Shown: positions 53,929 through 64,000 of the stretch, piece by piece
How positions within the stretch are numbered: the stretch's first letter is position 1
How the letters are laid out: each line of letters opens with the position of its first letter
Assembly: GCA_910574455.1 (NCBI GenBank)
Contig: CAJSYZ010000003.1
Coordinates: 2,046,001 to 2,110,000, forward strand
Length of the DNA stretch: 64,000 nucleotides
From: Trichaptum fuscoviolaceum
Lineage: Eukaryota > Basidiomycota > Agaricomycetes > Hymenochaetales > Trichaptaceae
Direction: 5' to 3'
Made by a program: the position numbers and the translations under genes
The notes under the pieces: model-generated
What the model saw: the letters and a program-made list of their open reading frames with translations, nothing else
Databases searched by the model: none
What the model was told of the DNA's origin: nothing

Positions 53929-54536
53929 GGATTCTGCGCGTCGACGATGCAATCGCCCTCGCTTTTTATGTTGTAGGTGCTCGTCGAGAGAAAGAACAAG
54001 GATGGGCTGTGCGCCTGACGGACAAGCGTTCATCCCTGGAATGCCGCATCAGGAAGGTGTACGGTATTTGTGAGATATTTATCCTCCTTGATGCCGCGTT
54101 CTGCTGTGCCAGGGCCACTGCGCAATGATATGGTCCACTAATTTCGAGTATCTGACCGCAGTAGATCTATCATTACATACGCGACGCAGCACGCTAAGAA
54201 ATGATCTGTATTCAGATGCCAGCCCGGCGAAGCGTCTTTCAGCGTTCGCATACACAATTACATAGTATGCGCGACAAAAGTAAGAACTTGAATAATACTA
54301 TCTGTAGAGTTCGGCACCGAAGCTATGTCCTCCAAACTTAAGGCAGACCTGTATATTGAACACGCACTCAAGACATATTTAATTCGTACCTGAAAAGACA
54401 TCTGCGAGAGGGCTGAGTAATTCGTAACGAGGTTGATCCACATAAGAATAACAGTAGGAATATCTACAGAGAAATCCTTTCGCACTTACGATGAAGTAGT
54501 CGAAAACGGTAATCAAGATGGCTGGAATAATGGTAG
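53929..54536. other. Intergenic between two minus-strand genes
   Basis: Promoter side of the C2 gene and 3' flank of homoisocitrate dehydrogenase. No gene seen. Confidence 0.4.
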
Positions 54537-56192
<1,656 letters not shown>

Positions 56193-56458
56193 GATGGTGG
56201 CTGGTTCACGAGTCTAGTGAAGAGGATTGAAAGACGAAAAAAAGTACAGGGTCCGTTTCGGCTTTATCGCTCACGTCGCGCCATCATCGTTCAACACCGC
56301 CGTCGCGCCGCGGCGGTTGCGATGATCACGTGTGGAAAAACGCGTATATAACTACAAACACGGTAAACGCGTGGTTAACTGTCACGGCGGTGTGGCTTCC
56401 CTTTTGCTTCCGTTTCTATTATCCTTTTACTCAGTTTCATTCGGATTCCAGCGATACC

Positions 56459-58286
56459 ATGCTCCCAAGCCCGCGAAGAAGTCCCCGCCGACATGCACTG
56501 GCCGACCGAACGAACGACCTATCTGTACCAAGTTCTCCTACGCGCGATGCGAAGGGGAAGAGGCGCGCAAATGATGACGAAGGCCCAAAGAAACGCGTGA
56601 AATTATACGGGGGTCAAGATGAAGTTGAAGAAGAAAAGGCAGAAAACCAAGATGTGGAGATGGCAGACGTGGTGCAGCCCTTACGGTTTCCACGATCGCA
56701 AAGACATGATGTCTACGCTGCCTTACGCGCTTTGCGGTCGGGTGATCCTAAAGCAAGGAGGTTTCTTGCCAGTATGTGCCATTCCTTCTATAATAATACA
56801 AAGCTAAAAGGACATCTAGCACCTTCCACCGATATTCTGGAGGCATTTGTCTCTTCTAACAAAGCAGACATTATAAGATGCCACTCATTGCAATCCGACA
56901 GCTTCCTTACTCCACCATATGCTTGCGCCTTCTCGTATGGTCAGTATACCTTGGATATTCTGTTCTTGCATCTTCAGTCAATCTAAATATTTAATCACAG
57001 ATTCAAAACGAGGGAAATCAACTGTACTAGCAGTTGCTACAGAGGAAGGAACAGTGGACATCCTCGATACTAGAAGGCGGAGAGATTGGGATACAGGTGA
57101 TTAACTTCGCAACACCTCTATATTGTCTTGGCTGATCATTTTGCAGCGCCTTCAAAAACTAGCTTAGAAGTGCACCAGAACGGTATCTTTGATATCAAGT
57201 GGTCTCCTTGCGATACATTCATTGCAACGGCGTCAGGTGACAAGACAGTACGTATCACCGATCCTCGGTCATCGACAAGAACCTCCCTGCATACCCTTAG
57301 AAGTGGACACAGCACTGTCAAGTGTGTTGCATGGGACCCGAGTCACTCGAACTTGTTAATTAGTGGAGGAAGGGATGGCCAAATTAGCCTGTGGGATCTA
57401 CGAGATCGACGGTCTGGTCAAGCTGAGAATGATCAGACTTCTTCATTGAAACCGGTCTTGGTGATTCCATCCGCCCACGAAGCTGTTCCCGGAAAGCCTA
57501 GTAAGAAAGGGAGGACCGTGCTTGCACCAAAGAGCGTCACTTCTTTGGTCTACCTTCAAGGTTCTGAACACCAGATTTTGAGTAGTGGGTCGGCTGATGG
57601 GTAAGCACATACATATCTGCAGATTAGTAATATTTGCTCAACAAAAAAAATTCAGGATTATCCGAAAATGGGACTTAAGGTGTACCTCAGCATCGCCTTC
57701 GAAGTCAACGAAAAAGCCTGCTGCTATGGCTCCTATCGATGAGGCGGTGATCGATTTTACAACGGTCCCGTCCGATTCAGCAACCGCTGCACACACCTTT
57801 TCTCCTCGCCGAGCGCGGGGCATTTGCTCACTGGCACTCGGTTGTGGCCCGAGCGTCGGACAGGTTTTCGCGCTTGGAAATGACTCTCGCGTACACACGT
57901 ATAACGCTTTAGGAGCGTTTGATACTCCGCTCTCAATCCCTCAAGTTACGAAGACATATAGCCACAGGCATATGGCAACGAATTCCTTCTATGTTCGGGT
58001 CGCTGTCAGTCCTTGTGGGCAGTGGCTCGCAAGTGGGGGTGCAAGTGGTTCGGCTTTCTTATTCGACATTAGCGACAGAAGCGGATCATATGGAATAGGA
58101 GGGCTGGGTGTGGAGTTGAAAGGTCAAGAAGGCGAAGTTGGAGCACTCGATTGGTCGGCAGACTCATTGGCAACATGTGCAGACGATGGAACTGTCAGAA
58201 TTTGGAGGCCAGATCTTGCAAAGTACCAGGAATGTCTTCAAGACGCGGAAGAAGCGGCCTTTGATTGGACATGGGGTAGAGCGTAG
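56459..58286 (+). CDS. CDT2: WD40 protein, Cdt2 (CRL4 substrate adaptor)-like
   Basis: Four exons. The N-terminus is basic and disordered (LPSPRRSPRRHALADR, KGKRRANDDEGPKKRVKLYG), a good nuclear signal. HDVYAALRALRSGDPKARRF and PSTDILEAF precede the beta-propeller. WD repeats follow: STVLAVATEEGTVDILDTRR, QNGIFDIKWSPCDTFIATAS, TVKCVAWDPSHSNLLISGGR, GQISLWDLRD and LAPKSVTSLVYL. Later HQILSSGSADG joins IIRKWDLR, then RVAVSPCGQWLASGGASGSA, EVGALDWSADSLATCADDGT and VRIWRPDLAKY. The order recalls Cdt2/Dtl, which brings PCNA-bound Cdt1 and other substrates to Cul4-Ddb1. I see the WDxR signature (KWDLR, LWDLRD) expected for Ddb1 binding. Family call is from memory. An in-frame 35-bp stretch after FLA could be a tiny intron but reads well as exon. 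Confidence 0.72.
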
Positions 58287-58582
58287 AAAATCTTGCTGCT
58301 TTAATATGCATTAGTGATTAGCATTTGCTTTCTGTACTTTATACTGTATTTGATTCAGCGATACCTCCGAGTAATTCTTACCCATTCCTGGAAGCACAGT
58401 CAGCCAAACGCAGATTCGAAAAGGGAGATGTCAAAACCCAGATTCCAGAAATTATCTGCAAAAAATGAAAGATAGCGATACATGTGTAAGGGTATTATAT
58501 GCGAAGAGGCAGAATGGGTGGCGAGCGAAGCCGTGTAGGTCCTGTGATAATAGCAGTGAGAAAGCAAGATTTATATACTCAA

Positions 58583-59416
58583 TCATTGCTTTTGTATTGC
58601 ATTAACCAACCTAAGTAGTAAAAGATTAGCATGTAAAACGCGTATACCCTCAGCACTCACCAGTCCAAGCCTTCCTCTAATCCTTCACCCTTTGTTGCAC
58701 AACTACCCCTCACACTCCACGGTCGCCCCTTTTCTGCACCCGCAAGGCCAAGCGCCTCGCTGACCTCCTCCTCCTTCAAAGCGCCACCGATGTCCTGTTT
58801 GTTTGCGAAGACAAGGAGAGGAACGCCTCGTAGCTCGTCTTCAGAGAGCATAGTCAACAGCTCGGTGCGGGAGGTTTGCAGTCGTGCGTGGTCGGAAGCA
58901 TCAATGACATAGATGATTGCGGATGTGTTGGGGAAGTAGCATCGCCAATACGGTCTGAAAGAAACTGTCAGGAAGAGATGCAGCGCTTAACTCCATGATC
59001 GTACCGAATGCTAGATTGACCACCGAGGTCCCATACTTGGAACTTTATGTTCTTGTACTGAATAATATAGAATTGGCATCAGGCGGTCAAGAAACTAGGT
59101 GATGAATGTCCGCACTTGTACTGTTTCAACATTGAATCCAATGGCTATTCAATAGGTTCAAGTTAGTAGCCACCCACGAGGGCATGTAAAGGCTGATCGT
59201 ACTCGGTATAGTTGATACAACTTCTCCTATCTGTGCATATTAAAATCAACCTGCGTACTTTCAGTGAGAAGACAATTTGCGAACCTGCAATCTGTACAGA
59301 ATGGTTGTCTTCCCAGCCGAATCCAAACCAAGCATGAGGATGCGTACGTCCTGTTCCTTGCTCCATCTTACAAGCGACGCTATTGACGAGAACAGCGAGG
59401 ACATCGACAGACCCAT
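58583..59416 (-). CDS. ARL1: ADP-ribosylation factor-like GTPase Arl1
   Basis: About six exons. Small GTPase of the trans-Golgi that recruits GRIP-domain tethers. The N-terminal Gly2 ([16 protein letters not shown]) is a myristoylation site. G1 is GLDSAGKT (in [18 protein letters not shown]). Switch I carries TIGFNVETV, and switch [22 protein letters not shown]4 is NKQD ([14 protein letters not shown]) and G5 [22 protein letters not shown] with [16 protein letters not shown] is the Arl1 form. The last exon (WLVNAIQKQ) ends at TGA 58583-58585. The plus-strand neighbour WKF gene starts 219 bp from the ARL1 start codon, so they share a short divergent promoter. Confidence 0.9.
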
Positions 59417-59634
59417 GTTCGTCTACGGACTTCGAGGACCTTGAAAGACGTGAGAAGAGGGAGTAAGAGATGCAGTTGGAGGAAGGAGCTCGTACGCGAA
59501 GTACTAGTAGTAAGGCACCGACGTTTTGTCATAATATTATGTAGGCTACGCGACTTTCATGTTCACCCTTTTTGGGCGAAACGTCTCTTCTTTCCAACGA
59601 TCACTTTACTAACAGAACTCTGTATCTGTTTCAC

Positions 59635-60751
59635 ATGGCAAACGAAACTCAATCTATCGACAAGAAAGACAAGAAAATGAAGAAACTGGTGGATAATGAA
59701 AGAAGTGATGATCTGGCAGATGAGAGGAAGTCAAAGGAACGGAAGAAGGTATGTGCCTCGTCTCGTAGATCTTTACTGTTCTCTTACTGACTTATTATGT
59801 CAAGTAGAAGAAGAATTCTAAAGCCAAACTTGACGAGGAAGGCGTACAGGTAGTTAAGGACGACGAAAAAAAGAAGCGGAAGCGGAAGGACGTCGAGGTC
59901 GTGACAGAGGAAACCAGAGACATTCAAATCACTTCGAAGAAACGGAAAAAGGACAAGAAAATCGAGCAATCACCTGAACAGCCGGAAAATGTACCGGATA
60001 CTTCGGAAGATGTCACGGAAATCGGGAAGAAAGAAAAAAGGAGCAAGAAATCAAAGTTAAGGGAAAAGGACAACGTCACTTCCGACTTTGCTACAACTTC
60101 AAAGAAATCGAAGAAGAAGAAGAATATGTCAAATGGGATAGATGACACTCATAATCTCCCCAATCCTGAAGACGATGAGACATTATCTGACAAGTCTCGA
60201 GGAGGTTAGTGAAATTGATTTCCAGAAGTGCGATGTACGCTTTAATAATGCTCTAATCACCAGCCCTAACATATACATGGACTCGAGTTGCTGCCCCGGA
60301 AGACTGGAAGTTTAATAAAGCTCATCAGAACTGGATCGTCAAACATGTGTTCTCTACTGATTCGGTTAGGAGCATGTATCCCAGAGCTGAACTAGTACTA
60401 ATACACTTCTTCCTCAGATTCCGGACAAATACTTTGGCTCTGTTGTATCATACCTTCAAGGGTGTAAAGGGGGTGTTCGTGAGGTCAGTATAGAGCTCCT
60501 TCGTAGGCGACAGACTGTTTGACTCATGTTATCAATAGAACCTCCTTAAAGTATGCCAGCAAAATCTCGACACGGTAGACAAGCCTGCCGAAGAAGTTCC
60601 GTCTGACCCGACAGCAGAAACTGCAGTCGAGGGCGGAGCAAATGCACCAGAAGCTTCGAAAGTTACTCCAGTTTCTCCTGCAGTTCAGGAGGATGCGAGG
60701 AAAAGATCTCGGACATTACTTGATGCCTTACATTCGCAAGACAGTTCATAG
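59635..60751 (+). CDS. Lysine-rich WKF-domain protein (C7orf50-like, nucleolar)
   Basis: Several exons. The first two thirds are highly charged with many KKKK/KKRK blocks (KKRKRKDVEV, KKRKKDKKIEQ, KKSKKKKNM), as in nucleolar ribosome-biogenesis factors. The C-terminal part is the WKF domain: TWTRVAAPEDWKFNKAHQNW, IVKHVFSTDS joined to IPDKYFGSVVSYLQGCKGG and VRENLLKVCQQNLD. This is the WKF signature (a W-K-F triplet then IPxxYF). The Ala/Glu/Pro-rich tail ends HSQDSS. The function of the human homologue is unclear; binding to pre-ribosomal RNA is inference. Start ATG at 59635 is the first after the pyrimidine-rich leader. Confidence 0.8.
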
Positions 60752-60879
60752 CCCGATGTACACTTCTTTCTACGCCACTATAACTTGTTGTGAGATGTAG
60801 TATCTAGATGCAGTAGTACATTGCTTTGAGTAATAATGATAAGTATTAAGTACAGTTTGTGTTATAAATCTTCTCAGGC

Positions 60880-63457
60880 CTATATGTCATTAACGTCGAA
60901 GAACAACATGCGATTATCTTCACAGATGGCCACAGCTTGATTTCCTTCAAAAGCAGCATGCACAATTCGCTGATTCGAGAAACATACTATCTATAGCACC
61001 GTCAGATTATGAGCATTGGTGAGATATTCGTTTAGGCTTACCTCCTGGGTGCATCTCTTAGTGTTCCTCAAGTCCCATAACCTGAGACATCCATCTCGAC
61101 TACCAGACATGAATGTACAAGAACCATCCCGAAATTTGACGTCCCCTTTAGTGTATCGGCCCTGGAGTTGCAAAGTGTGAAATCCAAAACGCGCCACGGG
61201 CCGGGTAGACGTAGTTCTGTAATCGTGAAGCTCAAACTGCGAGTCACGGTGTGCCACCTGAGATAATGGCACTTGCACGTTAATGTAATGATTTTTTAAA
61301 AAAACCCAGAAACCTCACCTCAAATAAGACACATTCCGGCCTTACGGTTGGATGTAGGTGATACACAGAGTTACTCGTTCTGATCGTTATTAATGGTCTT
61401 TCCGAAGGTAGGTCCCATACGTTAACGAAGCAATCCGCACCGGCGGTCAATAGCTTCGGAGACGTGACATCCACTGACAGAAGTGACTGAACTTTTGAGC
61501 TGTGTTTAATGTCAATTGGCCTTGGCTCAGGGGTCGGGACGTCGATCGATGGGGAAAGAGACCAAAGATGTACTATGTGGTCGTAACCCCCACTAACAAA
61601 TGTCAGAGGATTGTTGAGCAAAGAGGCGACAGCGCTAGCTCCCCGAAGGCGACGGTCTGGGTCCTGTGACGGTCGCTTAAGGCTCATTAGCTTTCCTTTC
61701 TATAGATTCCATGTTTATTGCATGAGATGATTGTCAATGTCACAAATAGCGAGTCTACATACCTTGTCATCTGATGTGTAGAGCAAGGTCAGCGCCTTTT
61801 CTTCCGTGGATTGAGCAAGTACTATGACGTCGTCGTAAGGTGCAGTGAGAAGGCACGCGTCTTCGACAAGATCGGAAGAGGCGATTTTATTCCGATAGAT
61901 TTCGCCTTGGCGCCTGTTCGCCCAAACGATGAAAGAAAGTTAGCAATAGTGTTCGTGGATGGAAAGAAGAATCTCAAACCTTGGCGTCGAATGGGTGATT
62001 TCGTGCACCGCTGCGTGGGCAGAGACCAGAAAGGACATATCCCGGTTTCGTGCATGCAGAAGTCGGCGGGGTTTGTCACGTTCTTCTTTTCGAACCCGGA
62101 GTGCGAATTCTTCGCCAGCTTCATCAAGGCGAAGACACGGGGGAGAATCAAGTATGTCTTCGGGTGCCAAATCAAAATCATCCAAGTCGTAATCGGGATT
62201 CAGATGTGGAGAGGGAGAGGGTGTGTCAAGGATCTCTATGGTGACAGGTTCTGGGGTAAGCAATTTATGCGATACCTCTGACTCCGGTTGGGGGAACTTC
62301 TCAGTTTCCAAAGACTCCTGAGAAGCATTGCGATACCCAGTGAGCTCCTCATCTTCCGAGGCGGTGGACTGGGCTCTTAAGGATGCTGGCACAGAATCAG
62401 GACCTTTTGTCGGCACCTCATAGAACGAGTCATTCGAGAATATGAGAGCACCAGACCGAAATGGCCTGTAGTTGATGTTACTCATGTCAATAACAGGAGG
62501 AATCGTTGCGAGTTGCGGCCCATGGACTGGCGCTTTCCCCTTTCTTTCGTAACGTTTGCAGCGTAATTTATGTTGCGTAGAAACCTCCTTGTCAGCAGTC
62601 CTGTCCTTTTCTCCTATTGTACAGGAACCTCGAGTATTGCCGGTGTACAAGTATTCATCTATATCCTCGAGCTTGAGATTCGACCCCGAAGGTGAACTAC
62701 TCCTTTTGACAACCTGTTCGGTTGATTTTTCGTCTCCAAAGCGGTAGCTATGTCCTTTCGTACCATCACCCACAGGGCTCGCAGGAAAGTTATCATCGTA
62801 TGAGTAGCTGATCGTCAGCTTACCATGATTGATTTGATGAGAATGGATTTTCGCGTCAAAACGTTCCCGAATTTCTTCGATGGACTGCTTGATGAATGCA
62901 CGTTTTTGTGATCGGGCCTGTTTAGTATCTCCTCTGGAGCATTCTGGCACATCATACACAATTTCATGCGTATCGCGAAGTGGTTCTTCCACAAGCTCTG
63001 GTTTGGGCCTTTTCGAGTTACCGAGCCTTCCGGACTGCATCTCTTCGTCCGCGCTCAATGGACGACGGGAGCCAGGAGCTCTACGAACCTCAAATGCTGG
63101 CACAGATGATCGGTGACGATAGGCCGCACGTCGATCCCTACTAAAGTCACGTCCTTCTGAAGATGGCATACGGTTCGGAGGCCACGCAACGACATTGGAA
63201 ATGCGTCGAGCTGAGTATGTGCGGTCTGTGCTGCGCGCGGACGACGAGTGTATGGGTTCACGTTGACGGTTGGACAAACTCACCGGCATTGATGAATGAT
63301 ATGTTTGACCCCATCCTCTACGTTGTGCCGGGTACCATGGGCCTCCCGCCGAATTGGGCAGCGAGTGTTTGGGAACCAAGGTCGACCTTACGGCCGGGAC
63401 GCCTCCGCCCTTAGGGATAGCTCTGGCCTCGTTGGGCTGATAATCCTCAGCCGTCAT
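60880..63457 (-). CDS. WD40-repeat protein with long disordered N-terminus
   Basis: About five exons. The first exon encodes about 490 residues, disordered, rich in Ser, Arg and acidic patches, with no recognisable domain (SKRPKPELVEEPL, YDLDDFDLAPEDILD). It ends VSAHAAVHEITHSTPR, then the next exon EDACLLTAPYDDVIVLAQ starts a beta-propeller. WD-like repeats: SVASLLNN-type region with FVSGGYDHIVHLWSL, LLSVDVTSPKLLTAGADCFV, NVWDLP, and GDVKFRDGSCTFMSGSRDGC with LRLWDLRNTKRCTQE. The end is CEDNRMLFFDVNDI. The number of visible repeats is low (about five to six), and LWDLR suggests possible Ddb1/Cul4 contact. I do not recognise an orthologue. The tail-to-tail neighbour is the WKF gene. Confidence 0.72.
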
Positions 63458-63834
63458 CGAGTTGTACTGAAGTAAAGCTTCTTCTCCAAGCGCAAGACCA
63501 GGGTATGACGGTTGTCGCCTTTCAACGTGACATTTATGATTGCAAGTGTTCCCGAGAGGTGCGTTCTTGACAAATTATCGATGTCTGTGCATAATCTATG
63601 GTGCGTATTCGAGTAGTGCAGATCGATAAACTCTGTAGAAAGAGTACTAACTCCTGTTGTCTTAGGGGAGAGAGCGAGCATTGGTGTAGTAGTACTCCCA
63701 CGCTGGCTGCCACTGGCCAACTTGAAGTGCCGCGACTTGTATACGGCCCTTCCTGTATTCACAAACACACTTATGCTAGTCTCGAAAGCTTGCTTTTGAA
63801 AAAAGTTGCCCGACCTGCCTACGAGGATACACGC
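63458..63834. other. Divergent promoter region
   Basis: About 380 bp between start codons of the WD40 gene and the edge gene. A minus-strand frame covers it, but there is no support for coding. Confidence 0.4.
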
Positions 63835-64000
63835 ATGAAACATGAAAATTCGGCAAGGTTGAATCTCAAGCGTTCCACGAGCGAGGAATCTGAGGCAGTA
63901 AAGAAGGTCAAATTAGAAGAATTGGAGGTCTTGAAAACGGAAGATCTTGAAGACGAATTGCCTCAAATCCGGAATAAACCTCTAAATCGTGGTGTGGAAA
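63835..64000 (+). CDS. 5' end of an unrecognised gene, cut by the window edge
   Basis: An ATG at 63835 opens 55 codons to the window end without a stop: MKHENSARLNLKRSTSEE, then AVKKVKLEELEVLKTEDLED and ELPQIRNKPLNRGVE. It is charged and helix-forming with a KKVKLEE nuclear-signal-like patch. The product cannot be named. Start is likely but not proven. Confidence 0.5.
   Translation, partial: MKHENSARLNLKRSTSEESEAVKKVKLEELEVLKTEDLEDELPQIRNKPLNRGVE

Noticed and set aside
61811..62281. 156-codon plus-strand frame
   Set aside because: Antisense to the disordered first exon of the WD40 gene, which splices consistently into a propeller.

Overview
The window is nuclear DNA of a filamentous basidiomycete, most likely an Agaricomycete. 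The reasons are dense short introns (about 50-60 bp, GT..AG with CTRAC-type branch sites), compact genes on both strands, a Zn2Cys6 regulator, an F-box protein, a cytochrome P450, and fungal genes for the aminoadipate lysine pathway and riboflavin synthesis. There is no bacterial, viral or CRISPR content. Most genes are housekeeping genes; exon structures below were joined by eye from reading frame and family conservation.

Layout. 0.2-9 kb: RIB1 (GTP cyclohydrolase II), a 503-bp Mutator-like MITE with 165-bp inverted repeats and a 9-bp target duplication, a two-helix membrane protein with PY motifs, CDT1, and a Gfo/Idh/MocA oxidoreductase. 9.7-17 kb: two paralogous fatty-aldehyde dehydrogenases in opposite orientation around a secreted M24 peptidase-like gene. 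17.7 kb: U2 snRNA gene with its TATA box. 19.5-31.6 kb: mitochondrial AspRS, F-box protein, phosphopantetheinyl transferase, MAK32-like PfkB protein, NC2-beta, Sm F, and a PABPN1-like RNA-binding protein. 33.7-47.6 kb: Zn2Cys6 factor, acyl-CoA dehydrogenase, a poorly resolved membrane protein, an Ivy1-like BAR protein, mitochondrial bL19, and a P450. 47.6-50.4 kb: an AT-rich, gene-poor stretch with short direct repeats and an intron-containing tRNA-Val(AAC). 50.4-64 kb: a small membrane protein, an Inn1/Fic1-like C2 protein, homoisocitrate dehydrogenase, a Cdt2-like WD40 protein, ARL1, a WKF-domain protein, a long WD40 protein, and the start of a gene cut by the right edge.

The most unusual signals concern splicing. 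The Sm F gene can only be joined to its conserved C-terminus by an AT-AC intron with a U2-type 5' site (ATAAGT). Both aldehyde dehydrogenase paralogues keep the same 7-nt microexon. Two GC-AG introns are needed (AspRS, where the intron is 611 bp, and the MAK32-like gene). The acyl-CoA dehydrogenase has a 12-nt microexon. The window also carries the U2 snRNA gene and a core Sm protein gene. CDT1 and its presumed degradation adaptor CDT2 lie about 50 kb apart. No gene cluster that looks like a new multi-gene system was found.
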